Source: an uncultured Actinomycetes bacterium
GTDB lineage: Bacteria; Actinomycetota; Actinomycetes; S36-B12; UBA5976
DNA: 16,338 nt
NCBI GenBank assembly: GCA_937896305.1
Contig: CALBND010000035.1
Span: forward strand, 1 to 16,338
Direction of reading: 5' to 3'
The notes under the pieces were generated by a model. That model was given only the letters and a program-made list of their open reading frames with translations. It was not told where the DNA came from and searched no databases. The position numbers and the translations under genes were made by a program. Positions 1 through 6,955 of this stretch are shown here, piece after piece (within the stretch, counting starts at the first letter, position 1; each line of letters begins with the position of its first letter).

Positions 1-153
1 AACATTTTGGATGTATTTCATTTAAGAACTGATCCAATGCTTGCTATCGATGAGGTAGCAGTAAATATCACGATGGAAACTAGAGGACCAGTTCACGAAA
101 ACGAAGTGCTGGAACGTATCAAATCCCTAGGCCATGAGGCACAAGTTCAGTAA
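1..153 (+). CDS. ilvA: Threonine dehydratase (threonine ammonia-lyase), C-terminal ACT-domain end, partial
   Basis: The frame is open from base 1 and gives 50 residues before TAA. The residues match the last part of the regulatory ACT domain of actinobacterial biosynthetic threonine dehydratase: an N-[IV]-L-D-V-x-H-x-R-T opening, then DEVAVNITMETRGPVHENEV and a helix ending in a G-H/Y turn. The full enzyme uses PLP to deaminate threonine to 2-oxobutanoate, the first step of isoleucine synthesis, and this domain normally binds isoleucine for feedback control. The catalytic PLP domain lies upstream of the window, so the assignment rests on the tail alone and on the neighbourhood: in Streptomyces an ilvA-type gene sits near greA, DUF4307 and mca (from memory). 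Another ACT-tailed enzyme is possible but less likely. Confidence 0.75.
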   Translation, partial: NILDVFHLRTDPMLAIDEVAVNITMETRGPVHENEVLERIKSLGHEAQVQ

Positions 154-158
154 TTGAG

Positions 159-164
159 TAGAAT
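159..164 (+). promoter_or_regulatory. Possible -10 element of the DrrAB-type operon
   Basis: TAGAAT lies 29 bases before the TTG start, in the 40-base gap after ilvA. A start of transcription near 171 would leave a short leader carrying the AGGAG ribosome binding site. I see no convincing -35, so read-through from ilvA is an equal possibility. Confidence 0.25.
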
Positions 165-193
165 TGATTTAAATAAACAATTCAGGAGTTTTC

Positions 194-1171
194 TTGCCAA
201 TTGCAATTAGTGCTAAAAATTTAGTTAAGAAATATGGCGATGTAGTCGCACTCGATGGTTTGAGTTTAAATGTTGAACAGGGAACTGTTTATGGTCTGCT
301 TGGTCCAAATGGTGCAGGAAAAACTACCACCGTTCGAGTATTAACAACTCTTTTGATGCCAGATTCTGGTGAAGCAAACGTATCTGGTGTTGATGTTATT
401 AAAGATCCAGAGCATGCAAGAGAAATTATTGGGCTATCAGGACAGAATGCATCCGTTGATGAAAATTTAACTGGACGCGAAAACCTAGTTATGTTAGGCA
501 GACTTTTTAGATTACCGAAAAAAGAAGCAATCGAAAAGGCAGTTAATTTGCTAGAAAGATTTAATTTAACTGATGCCGCAAATCGTATTGTGAAAACATA
601 TTCAGGCGGCATGAGACGAAGACTAGATTTAGCAGCTTCTTTAATTGCTAACCCAAATATTTTATTTTTAGATGAACCAACCACAGGTTTAGATCCACGT
701 TCCAGAATGATGATGTGGGATGTAATTGAGAATTTAGTCAAAGAAGGAACAACTGTTTTGTTGACCACCCAATACTTAGAAGAAGCAGATCAATTGGCTG
801 ACAAGATTGCCGTTATTGATCGTGGAAAAGTTATTGCAGAGGGAACAGCTGATGAGCTAAAAGCCCAAGTTGGTGGCGAAAGAATTGAAGTTGTCGTAGC
901 AGAAAATGATTCTGCACGTGCAGCCCAAGCTCTGCAAGAAATGGCAAGTGGAAAAGTGATAATTGATGGAGAACGAGTCAAGGTTCCAGTTTCTGGTGGT
1001 GGTGCAAAAATTGTTGATGCGGTTCGAGCATTAGATGTAGCCAAAATTGAAATCAAAGAAATTCAATTAAGAAGACCAACTTTGGATGATGTATTTCTTT
1101 CCCTTACTGGACACGTTGCTGAAGAAGTAAAAACTGAAGATGAAGCACCTAAGAAAAAAGGACGTCACTAA
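194..1171 (+). CDS. ABC exporter ATP-binding protein, DrrA family
   Basis: This is the nucleotide-binding subunit of a two-gene ABC-2 exporter; it powers the membrane partner encoded immediately downstream. Visible motifs are Walker A GPNGAGKTT (residues 37-45), the Q-loop glutamine Q84, the signature YSGGM (136-140), Walker B ILFLDE (156-161), the D-loop GLD, and a switch region reading LLTTQYLEEAD, with Gln at the usual His position as is typical of DrrA. The C-terminal extension ends in PTLDDVFLSLTG, another DrrA-family hallmark, followed by a charged K/E-rich tail. Length (325 residues) is normal. The start is TTG at 194, chosen because AGGAG at 184-188 lies 5 bases upstream. The stop overlaps the next start (TAATG). 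The DrrA family includes daunorubicin and lipid exporters; the substrate here cannot be told from sequence. Confidence 0.92.
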   Translation: MPIAISAKNLVKKYGDVVALDGLSLNVEQGTVYGLLGPNGAGKTTTVRVLTTLLMPDSGEANVSGVDVIKDPEHAREIIGLSGQNASVDENLTGRENLVMLGRLFRLPKKEAIEKAVNLLERFNLTDAANRIVKTYSGGMRRRLDLAASLIANPNILFLDEPTTGLDPRSRMMMWDVIENLVKEGTTVLLTTQYLEEADQLADKIAVIDRGKVIAEGTADELKAQVGGERIEVVVAENDSARAAQALQEMASGKVIIDGERVKVPVSGGGAKIVDAVRALDVAKIEIKEIQLRRPTLDDVFLSLTGHVAEEVKTEDEAPKKKGRH

Positions 1172-2010
1172 TGTCAACTCGTTCAATAACTGAAAGTTAT
1201 GCCAGTAAACACGGAAACATCTATTGGTTATTTCATGATTCATTTGTTATTGCCTGGAGAAATCTATTAAGATTTCGTCGAAATCCAGAAGTCTTATTTT
1301 TTGATGTTGTGCAACCAATTATTTTCATTCTACTTTTTGCTTATGTATTCGGGGGCGCAATTGATGTAGGTGATAATTCCTACCGATCATTTTTAATTCC
1401 CGGAATCTTTGTGCAGACAATTGCCTTTGCTGGAGCATCAGCTGCTATTGGTTTAAATGCTGATATGAATTCAGGAATTATTGATCGTTTTAAATCTTTA
1501 CCAATGCGAACTACTGGAGTTTTGCTTGGTCAAAATTTTGCTGACATGGCAAGAGGTGTTGTTACTTTAACTATCATGTCTTTAACAGGACTTGCTATTG
1601 GTTGGAGAATTAGTGGTGGATTCTGGCATGCAGTTGCAGCTTACGCACTGTTATTAGCTTTTGGATTTGCAATGGCTTGGATTGGTTCCACAATTGGTTT
1701 ATCTGTTTCTTCCCCACAAGTTGCAAGCACCGCAGGTTTTGCATGGCTATTTCCTTTAACGTTTTTATCAAACGCATTTGTGCCATCTGAATCTTTGCCA
1801 AGTGTCTTAAGAATATTTGCCGAATGGAATCCAATTACATCCATTGTGGCTGCTGAAAGATATTTATTTGGCTACCCAATGCCACAAGTTGAAAACCAAG
1901 CATTTCCATTAGAACACCCAATTTTGATGACAATTATTTGGTTAGTAGTAATAACTGCAATATTTGCACCAATGGCTGGACGTAAATTTAGAAAAGCAAC
2001 TAGCCGTTAA
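1171..2010 (+). CDS. ABC-2 type exporter permease, DrrB family
   Basis: This is the membrane subunit that pairs with the upstream ATPase. About six hydrophobic segments are visible (roughly residues 43-62, 75-95, 125-145, 153-178, 186-204 and 251-269). The conserved ABC-2 features are present: an amphipathic N-terminal region with RNLLRFRRNPE before helix 1, the cytoplasmic SGIIDRFKSLPM loop (101-112), and NPITSIVAAERYL (220-232) before the last helix. The length of 279 residues is normal. Its ATG shares one base with the upstream TAA, so translation is probably coupled and the two proteins made together. The stop at 2008-2010 forms a TTAA palindrome with the stop of greA on the other strand. 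The substrate is unknown; drug, glycolipid or polyketide export are all known for the family. Confidence 0.9.
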   Translation: MSTRSITESYASKHGNIYWLFHDSFVIAWRNLLRFRRNPEVLFFDVVQPIIFILLFAYVFGGAIDVGDNSYRSFLIPGIFVQTIAFAGASAAIGLNADMNSGIIDRFKSLPMRTTGVLLGQNFADMARGVVTLTIMSLTGLAIGWRISGGFWHAVAAYALLLAFGFAMAWIGSTIGLSVSSPQVASTAGFAWLFPLTFLSNAFVPSESLPSVLRIFAEWNPITSIVAAERYLFGYPMPQVENQAFPLEHPILMTIIWLVVITAIFAPMAGRKFRKATSR

Positions 2011-2492
2011 GCAGAGTAAATATCTACACTTTTAATTTTGATGGAAATTTCTTTTCCATTCGGTAATTCAAAACTAGAACTATCGCCAGCTTTTTTGCCA
2101 AGCACTGCTTGACCAAGTGGTGAATCTGGGGAATAAACATCCATAGTTGAGTGTGAAACTTCTTCTCTTGAAACTAACCAAAACTTTTCTTCATCTCCAT
2201 CACTAAATACAACAGTGACAACATGTCCGATAGCAATAGTGCCAGTGTCAGTCGGGGGAGTACCAATTTTGGCATTTTCTAATATTTGTTTTAATTGTCG
2301 AACTCTGGCTTCGTTTTTACCTTGTTCTTCTCTTGCTGCGTGATAGCCGCCGTTTTCTTTTAAGTCGCCTTCTTCACGTGCTAGTTCAATTTTTTTAGTG
2401 ATTTCACTGCGCATTGGTCCGGAACGCTCATTTAATTCTTTTGTTAAACGATCAAAGGCTTCTTGGGTCAGCCAGGTATATGCAGTATTCAT
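2007..2492 (-). CDS. greA: Transcription elongation factor GreA
   Basis: GreA binds the RNA polymerase secondary channel and stimulates cleavage of backtracked transcripts. The protein has the usual two parts: an N-terminal coiled-coil hairpin (about residues 10-75) with the acidic tip EEGDLKENGGYHAAREEQG, and a C-terminal FKBP-like globular domain (about 85-160). The ENGGYHAA tip, in place of the proteobacterial ENAEYHAA, is the actinobacterial form. Length is 161 residues against 158 in Escherichia coli. It lies 15 bases downstream of the DUF4307 gene on the same strand, the arrangement I recall for Rv1081c-Rv1080c. AAGAG (2496-2500) is a weak, close ribosome binding site. The 3' end overlaps the DrrB-type gene tail to tail by 4 bases. 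Confidence 0.96.
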   Translation of the reverse strand: MNTAYTWLTQEAFDRLTKELNERSGPMRSEITKKIELAREEGDLKENGGYHAAREEQGKNEARVRQLKQILENAKIGTPPTDTGTIAIGHVVTVVFSDGDEEKFWLVSREEVSHSTMDVYSPDSPLGQAVLGKKAGDSSSFELPNGKEISIKIKSVDIYSA

Positions 2493-2507
2493 AATCTCTT
2501 ATTGTAC

Positions 2508-2999
2508 TTACAAACCAGATGAGATCGCTGGGGGATCTTGCACTGGGGCAATTACGCCTGGTGCAAATTGTGAATATACGAAAAGTCTGGAATCTGCTTT
2601 ATCATCGCAAGCAACAATTTCTGCACTATAGGCTTCTTCAGTTGTCTTCAAAACATAATTAATCTCTTGATAGTCTTGTCCGTTTTTAGGAATTTCGATA
2701 ATGGCATAACCAATATCTGACATATAAAAATCTTTAGCCCTTAAAAGACACCACACATTCATTTCCAAAGGTCTTATGATTTCAAATGTGATTTCAACAT
2801 TATTTTTATCAATAACATCATAGGCAAGAAGTTTTTGGGATAAAGGTGGATTAATAACTCTTTCCACACCAATCAAAATAAATGTGCCGATGAAAACAGT
2901 GAAGAGTAAAGCTATTGAATAAAGAAACCAAGGACGACCAGATTTTGGATATCTTTCTTGAATATGTTCAGGCCACTGGTCTCGGTTAGCTGACAACAT
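2508..2999 (-). CDS. DUF4307 family membrane-anchored protein
   Basis: This is a 163-residue protein of unknown function with a short cytoplasmic N-terminus containing an E-R-Y-P motif, one transmembrane segment (about residues 24-45) and an extracytoplasmic domain with the family pattern V-x-[IV]-x-F-E-I, then C-x-[LV]-R-A, then a [DE]-[IV]-G turn before a beta strand. DUF4307 is restricted to actinobacteria and usually sits between greA and mca, as it does here, divergent from mca. The match is from pattern recognition and synteny together. Upstream of the ATG, GGGGA ends 4 bases before the start and may act as a ribosome binding site. No enzymatic residues are recognisable; a cell-envelope role is a guess. 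Confidence 0.75.
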   Translation of the reverse strand: MLSANRDQWPEHIQERYPKSGRPWFLYSIALLFTVFIGTFILIGVERVINPPLSQKLLAYDVIDKNNVEITFEIIRPLEMNVWCLLRAKDFYMSDIGYAIIEIPKNGQDYQEINYVLKTTEEAYSAEIVACDDKADSRLFVYSQFAPGVIAPVQDPPAISSGL

Positions 3000-3028
3000 T
3001 TAATCCCCATAAGATTTGGTTAGTACTT

Positions 3029-3044
3029 AAAGACTTTAGTCTTT
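3029..3044. promoter_or_regulatory. Palindrome in the DUF4307/mca divergent promoter
   Basis: AAAGACT-TT-AGTCTTT is a perfect 7-bp inverted repeat centred in the 66-base divergent gap. A TAnnnT -10-like hexamer can be read on both strands within it: TAGTCT (3037-3042) toward mca and TAAAGT (3038-3033) toward DUF4307. A protein bound here would touch both promoters. Whether it is an operator or only a symmetric promoter pair is unknown. Confidence 0.35.
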
Positions 3045-3052
3045 GCCTCTTT

Positions 3053-3058
3053 AAAGGA
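3053..3058 (+). promoter_or_regulatory. Ribosome binding site of mca
   Basis: AAAGGA lies 7 bases upstream of the ATG at 3066. It is one of the few clear Shine-Dalgarno sites in the window and fixes the mca start. Confidence 0.75.
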
Positions 3059-3065
3059 TATAGAA

Positions 3066-3920
3066 ATGTCAGAACTTCGCTTACTCAGCGTGCATGCTCA
3101 TCCTGATGATGAAGCAAGCAAAGGATCAGCAACTATCGCTAAATATGTTGCCCAGGGAGTCGAAGTGATGATTGCCACTTGTACTGGTGGTGAACGAGGA
3201 GATGTCTTAAATCCAAAAATAAATACACCAGAAAATCTTGCAAATTTAACTGAAATTAGAAGAAAAGAAATGCAAGCATCCATTGCCGTATTGGGTACCA
3301 AACACACTTGGCTGGGATTTCAAGATTCAGGTTGGCCAGAAGGAGAACCTAAACCTCCGCTACCAAAAGGTTGTTTTGCAGATATTTCAAGAGAAGAAGC
3401 AGCTAAACCTTTAATTAAATTAATAAGAGAATTTAGACCACAAGTAATAATTACTTATGACGAAAAGGGTGGTTACCCACATCCAGATCACATTCGTTGC
3501 CATGAAATAACTTTATTTGCTTTTGAAAACGCAGGTCGAGTTTATAAGTTTGTAGATTTAGGAAAACCTTGGCAACCATACAAACTTTATTACCAGAAAT
3601 CATTTAATCAAAATCAAAGAAAAGCAATTGCTGAAGCTTTTAAAGAATTAGGTAAAGAAAACCCTTACGAAGAATGGTTTGATGAAAATGAGCCAGATGA
3701 AACATATAAAATAACAACCCAAATTGAGTGCGCAGAATATTTTGATATCAGAGATAAAGCATTACTTGCCCATGCCACCCAAGTAGATCCTGAAGGTGTT
3801 TGGTTTGCGCTGCCAACAGAAATAACTAAAAGAATCTGGCCAACTGAGGATTATGAACTGGCGATAACTCGTGTTCCCGCACAAACTCCTGAAACAGATC
3901 TTTTTCAGGGAATAAGATAG
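3066..3920 (+). CDS. mca: Mycothiol S-conjugate amidase
   Basis: Mca is a zinc-dependent amidase of the LmbE/PIG-L fold. It cleaves mycothiol S-conjugates of toxic electrophiles, releasing a mercapturic acid for export and returning GlcN-inositol to mycothiol synthesis. The zinc site is visible: H12 and D15 in AHPDDE (residues 11-16), and HPDH at 139-142. K19 in E-A-S-K-G marks Mca rather than MshB, whose equivalent position is not Lys. CTGGERGDVLNP (39-50), WLGFQDSG, and YDEKGGYPHPDHIRCHE are typical of Mca, as is the C-terminal DLFQG. Length (284) is normal. It is divergent from DUF4307-greA and followed at once by a small membrane protein, as I recall in mycobacteria. A second family member, MshB, is at the window end. 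Confidence 0.95.
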   Translation: MSELRLLSVHAHPDDEASKGSATIAKYVAQGVEVMIATCTGGERGDVLNPKINTPENLANLTEIRRKEMQASIAVLGTKHTWLGFQDSGWPEGEPKPPLPKGCFADISREEAAKPLIKLIREFRPQVIITYDEKGGYPHPDHIRCHEITLFAFENAGRVYKFVDLGKPWQPYKLYYQKSFNQNQRKAIAEAFKELGKENPYEEWFDENEPDETYKITTQIECAEYFDIRDKALLAHATQVDPEGVWFALPTEITKRIWPTEDYELAITRVPAQTPETDLFQGIR

Positions 3921-3921
3921 A

Positions 3922-4113
3922 TTGATATTTATGTTAAACAAATTTCTTATTTTTGTCACAGAAACTCCTGCTCCAGAATTAGATCCAGACACAGTTAGAC
4001 CAGGGTTACCAGGACTACTTTCATTTGTTTTACTTATTGCAGCTGTGGTAATAATTTCATATTTTTTAAGTAAAAGTTTGAAGAAAGTAAATAAGCAATA
4101 TCCTAAGAATTAA
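3922..4113 (+). CDS. Small single-pass membrane protein linked to mca
   Basis: This is a 63-residue protein with an acidic, Pro-rich N-terminal stretch (TPAPELDPDTVRPGLPG, about residues 15-31), one transmembrane helix (about 32-50) and a basic tail (KSLKKVNKQ). The T-P-x-P-[DE]-x-V-x-P-G pattern before the helix recalls the short membrane protein that follows mca in many actinobacteria (Rv1083 in M. tuberculosis, from memory). Its function is unknown; linkage suggests a role tied to mercapturate or mycothiol handling at the membrane, which is inference. The start is uncertain: TTG at 3922 is one base after the mca stop, and ATG at 3931 would give 60 residues. Neither has a good ribosome binding site, so coupling to mca translation is likely. 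The 3' end overlaps the AlkD remnant by 11 bases. Confidence 0.7.
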   Translation: MIFMLNKFLIFVTETPAPELDPDTVRPGLPGLLSFVLLIAAVVIISYFLSKSLKKVNKQYPKN

Positions 4114-4342
4114 ACCCTAATTTATTAAGTTGTTTAGCTGTTTGGATTAATTCTTTTTCAGTAGGAATAGTTAAATTTTCCCAAGCTTTTTGACAAAGTA
4201 ATCTTCTTTTAGGTGTTGAGATACCTAGAAATGGTGAAATGTCTTTCATGTAATTTCGGGCACCAAATGCCATTTTTCGATTGCCAGCATCTTTTAGTGC
4301 CGCTTTTGTTAAGGCAACAGTGCCTTTAGTCCAATTAGTCAT
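4103..4342 (-). pseudogene. Truncated AlkD-type DNA alkylation repair protein (N-terminal remnant)
   Basis: The 79 residues resemble only the N-terminus of the AlkD family of HEAT-repeat DNA glycosylases. The family signature ARxYMKxxxPFLGIxTPxRR is present at about residues 28-47 (ARNYMKDISPFLGISTPKRR), followed by a helix pair and A-K-Q-L-N-K-L where AlkD has the start of its next repeat (L-W-x-L-P-E-R-E-[FY]). The protein then ends with G-F-N-S and a stop. Normal members have about 230 residues, so about two thirds is missing, including the DNA-binding repeats with the catalytic Asp and aromatic residues known for Bacillus cereus AlkD. The 3' end already lies within the mca-linked gene, so the rest has been deleted. 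A short protein still being made is possible, but not an active glycosylase. Confidence 0.65.
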
Positions 4343-4351
4343 TGTGTCTTA

Positions 4352-4357
4352 TAGATT
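4352..4357 (+). promoter_or_regulatory. Putative leaderless promoter -10 of the LysE-family gene
   Basis: TAGATT ends 6 bases before the ATG at 4364, with no Shine-Dalgarno sequence between, so the transcript could begin at the start codon. The same bases read TAATCT on the other strand (4358-4353), 10 bases before the AlkD-remnant start, giving a shared divergent promoter in a 21-base gap. Confidence 0.45.
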
Positions 4358-4363
4358 AGTGCC

Positions 4364-5002
4364 ATGCCACCAATTCAAGACATAATTGCATTTGCTCTGG
4401 CTTCATTTTTGATAATTATTATTCCAGGACCTAGTGTTTTATTCACTATAGGTAGAGGTATTTCTTATGGAAAGAAAGCTGCCTTAGTAAATGTTTTAGG
4501 AAATTCTATAGGTATGTTTATTGGCTCTTTAGGGGTTGCAATTGGAATTGGAACATTTGTGCAAGATTCCGAAGTTGCATATTTAGCTGTTGGAGTGGCT
4601 GGTGGTGGTTATTTAGTTTATTTGGGGTATGAAAGTTATAAAACTAGAAAAGAAGTTACACAAGCTTTAATTGCTAAAACTGATCCAAAACCAAGCTCAG
4701 TTATTTTCAAGCAAGGTTTTGTAGTTGGTTTCTTGAATCCAAAATCTTTAGTATTCTTTGCAGCAATATTGCCACAATTTGTGGATCGAAGCCAAGGTCA
4801 AGTAATTTTACAAATGTTTTTTCTGGCCTCTATATTTTTTGTGATTGCTGTAGTAAGTGATGGCACATGGGGAATAGTGGCAGGCACAGCTCGAGATTGG
4901 TTGGCTGGAACACCTAATCGAATTGAAAGAATTAGTGGCTTTGGAGGATTTATTATTATTGGACTAGGTTTAAGTGTTATTTTTTCAGCGATTCAACGCT
5001 AA
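4364..5002 (+). CDS. LysE/RhtB family amino-acid exporter
   Basis: This is an inner-membrane exporter of the LysE superfamily, which uses the proton gradient to expel amino acids or their analogues. The N-terminal signature is clear: FLIIIIPGPSVLFTIGRGIS at about residues 17-36, followed by the G-x-x-x-A-L-x-N-V-x-G-N helix. About six hydrophobic segments are present (roughly 6-24, 38-62, 68-86, 120-140, 145-168 and 190-210). KQGFVVGFLNPKSLVFFAA is the typical central motif. Length (212 residues) is normal. It is monocistronic, with its own probable leaderless promoter. The substrate cannot be assigned; homoserine/threonine, lysine, leucine and cysteine exporters all share these motifs. Confidence 0.92.
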   Translation: MPPIQDIIAFALASFLIIIIPGPSVLFTIGRGISYGKKAALVNVLGNSIGMFIGSLGVAIGIGTFVQDSEVAYLAVGVAGGGYLVYLGYESYKTRKEVTQALIAKTDPKPSSVIFKQGFVVGFLNPKSLVFFAAILPQFVDRSQGQVILQMFFLASIFFVIAVVSDGTWGIVAGTARDWLAGTPNRIERISGFGGFIIIGLGLSVIFSAIQR

Positions 5003-5078
5003 TTAGGCTTTAGTCGTCAAAGATACTCAATCGAGGCTATTTTAGACAAATTATCAGTTTAGTTTTTAAAAACAGTTT

Positions 5079-5084
5079 TATAAT
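5079..5084 (+). promoter_or_regulatory. Consensus -10 TATAAT in the 5003-5129 gap
   Basis: This is a perfect TATAAT, 45 bases before the DUF4177-like start, in the longest gene-free stretch of the window. A perfect AT-rich 12-bp palindrome GTTTTTAAAAAC (5062-5073) lies just upstream, where a -35 would be. It could be an upstream promoter giving a leadered transcript, in addition to TATCAT at 5118. Confidence 0.35.
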
Positions 5085-5117
5085 CAGCAAAGAAATGCTA
5101 AATCAGTAATCAAGGGG

Positions 5118-5123
5118 TATCAT
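5118..5123 (+). promoter_or_regulatory. Putative leaderless promoter -10 of the DUF4177-like gene
   Basis: TATCAT ends 6 bases before the ATG at 5130. The AAGGGG at 5112-5117 is 12 bases from the start, too far for an ideal ribosome binding site, so a leaderless transcript is the simpler reading. Confidence 0.45.
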
Positions 5124-5129
5124 TAATTT

Positions 5130-5285
5130 ATGACTAAATGGGAATATGTAACCGTACCGGTTCTGATTCATGCCACGAAGCAAATTTTAGATAACTGGGG
5201 AAGTGAAGGCTGGGAACTTGTGCAAGTAGTTCCAGGTGCCAATCCTGAAAATCTAGTGGCTTATTTCAAACGTCCAGTAAATTAA
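5130..5285 (+). CDS. DUF4177-like small conserved protein
   Basis: This is a 51-residue reading frame starting ATG-ACT-AAA-TGG and ending in TAA. It begins M-T-K-W-E-Y-V-T-V-P, contains HATKQILDNWGSEGWELVQV, and ends V-A-Y-F-K-R-P-V-N. The W-E-Y opening, a central G-W-E-L-V-x-V and a final F-K-R-P are the pattern of short actinobacterial proteins of the DUF4177 kind, which form a small beta-alpha-beta unit. Full family-like coherence from first to last residue, and the fit between flanking genes (2 bases before the fumarase stop), show that it is real. The function is unknown. It has no signal or membrane segment, so it should be cytoplasmic. Confidence 0.88.
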   Translation: MTKWEYVTVPVLIHATKQILDNWGSEGWELVQVVPGANPENLVAYFKRPVN

Positions 5286-5287
5286 TT

Positions 5288-6955
5288 TCAGCCTGATTCT
5301 GGGCCAACTGGAATTCTAGAACCCAAAATTCTAGTTCCTGAGTCAAAGAAATTATTACCTTTATCATCAACCACAACAAATGCTGGAAAATCAACAATGT
5401 CTATTTTCCAAACAGCTTCCATCCCTAGTTCTTCAAAATCTAGAACTTCAACTTTGGTGATACATTCTTGAGCCAGTAAAGCTGCTGGGCCACCAATAGA
5501 ACCTAAATAAAAACCACCATTTTCCTTACAAGCATTTGTGACAGCTTCGCTTCTGTTTCCTTTAGCCAACATGATCATTGAGCCACCAGCTTTTTGGAAA
5601 CGATCAACATAGCCATCCATGCGACCAGCAGTTGTTGGGCCAAAAGATCCTGAAGCCATGCCAGTTGGAGTTTTTGCTGGACCTGCGTAATAGACAGCAT
5701 AATTTTTAAAGTAATCAGGAATTTCTTTTCCTTCATCAAGCATGGAATTTATTTTGGCATGCGCTAAATCCCTAGCCACAATCATGGAACCAGAAAGAGA
5801 AACTCGAGCTTTAATAGGCAGTTTTGTTAACTGAGCCAATATTTCTTTCATGGGCTTATTTAAATCAATGTTTACTACATCATCATTTAGATGAGTGTCA
5901 ATCACATCTGGTAAAAATTGTGCTGGTTCAGTTTCTAATTGTTCTAAGAAAACACCATCTTTATTTATTTTGGCAAGTATTTGTCGATCAGCGGCACAAG
6001 ATACGGCAATCGAAACAGGTAGTGAGGCACCGTGTCGAGGAAGTCTAATTACTCGCACATCGTGGCAGAAATATTTTCCACCAAATTGTGCACCGATACC
6101 AAATTTTTGTGACATCTCTAATACTTCTTGTTCCATTGCTTCATCTCGAAAGCCATGACCCAGCAGACTTCCACTTGTGGGCAAAGTATCAAGACTTCTA
6201 GTTGAAGCTAACTTGGCAACCTTTAATGAATATTCAGCAGTTGGTCCACCAATAACAATTGCCAAATGATACGGAGGACAAGCTGCTGTTCCTAATAGAC
6301 GTAATTTTTCATCTAGAAAATCTCTAAGTTTTGAAGGATTTAATAATGCTTTGGTTTCTTGAAACATTAGTGATTTATTAGCAGAGCCTCCACCTTTGGC
6401 CATAAACATAAATGAATATTCCATTTCGTGTCCAGGTTTAGTATCAGCATAAATTTCTATTTGGGCAGGAAGATTAGTTCCAGTATTTTTTTCTTCCCAC
6501 ATAGTTAATGGTGCCATTTGGGAATAGCGAAGATTCATTTTTTGAAACGCATCAAATATGCCTTCACTTATAACTTCTTCATCATGAGCGTTAGTTAAAA
6601 CTTGAGAGCCTCGTTTACCGGTAATGACGATGGTGCCGGTGTCTTGGCACATTGGTAAAACACCACCTGCTGAAATATTGGCATTTTTTAATAAATCAAG
6701 GGCTACAAATCGATCATTAGCACTGGCTTCAGGATCGTCTAATATCTTTTTTAATTGTTTTAAGTGAGAAGTTCTTAATAAATGTTGAGTGTCATGTAGT
6801 GCTTCAAAGGTAAGTTTTTTTATTGTTTCAGGATCAATGACTAAGAATTCTTTATCGCCTAGTTTTTCAATTTTGAAGCCTGAATCAGAGATTTTTCTAT
6901 ATTGAGTGGAATCTTTACCTAAAGGTAAAAGTTCAGTGTATTTGAACTCAACCAT
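5288..6955 (-). CDS. fumA: Class I fumarate hydratase (iron-sulfur)
   Basis: This enzyme interconverts fumarate and malate in the TCA cycle using an oxygen-sensitive [4Fe-4S] cluster that binds substrate directly. The alpha and beta regions are fused in one chain of 555 residues, as in FumA/FumB. The three cluster cysteines are visible: C103 in LPMCQDTG, C226 in AACPPYHL and C320 in SCAADRQ, matching C105, C224 and C318 of E. coli FumA (from memory). Other marks are GGGSANKS, GIGAQFGGKYFCHDVRVIRL, and GSFGPTTAGRMDGYVDRF in the beta region. AGAGGA (6963-6968) lies 7 bases before the ATG, a clear ribosome binding site. It is divergent from DUF4245 and tail to tail with the DUF4177-like gene. 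Class I rather than the heat-stable class II enzyme suggests good iron supply and a need for cluster protection. Confidence 0.95.
   Translation of the reverse strand: MVEFKYTELLPLGKDSTQYRKISDSGFKIEKLGDKEFLVIDPETIKKLTFEALHDTQHLLRTSHLKQLKKILDDPEASANDRFVALDLLKNANISAGGVLPMCQDTGTIVITGKRGSQVLTNAHDEEVISEGIFDAFQKMNLRYSQMAPLTMWEEKNTGTNLPAQIEIYADTKPGHEMEYSFMFMAKGGGSANKSLMFQETKALLNPSKLRDFLDEKLRLLGTAACPPYHLAIVIGGPTAEYSLKVAKLASTRSLDTLPTSGSLLGHGFRDEAMEQEVLEMSQKFGIGAQFGGKYFCHDVRVIRLPRHGASLPVSIAVSCAADRQILAKINKDGVFLEQLETEPAQFLPDVIDTHLNDDVVNIDLNKPMKEILAQLTKLPIKARVSLSGSMIVARDLAHAKINSMLDEGKEIPDYFKNYAVYYAGPAKTPTGMASGSFGPTTAGRMDGYVDRFQKAGGSMIMLAKGNRSEAVTNACKENGGFYLGSIGGPAALLAQECITKVEVLDFEELGMEAVWKIDIVDFPAFVVVDDKGNNFFDSGTRILGSRIPVGPESG

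Noticed and set aside
289..768. 159-codon minus-strand frame within the ABC ATPase gene
   Set aside because: It is antisense to Walker A, signature and Walker B codons of a clear gene, and its residues show no domain pattern; likewise the 790-1056 frame.
1610..1844. Two minus-strand frames inside the permease gene
   Set aside because: They mirror membrane-helix codons of the real gene and overlap each other in different frames.
3066..3920. Calling this gene mshB
   Set aside because: Lys at residue 19, the G-G-E-R-G-D motif and the greA/DUF4307 neighbourhood mark Mca; the true MshB is at 15361.
5095..5109. Four-codon mini-ORF (Met-Leu-Asn-Gln-stop) after TATAAT as a leader peptide
   Set aside because: Too short, without a ribosome binding site or attenuator-like hairpins, so chance is the simpler explanation.
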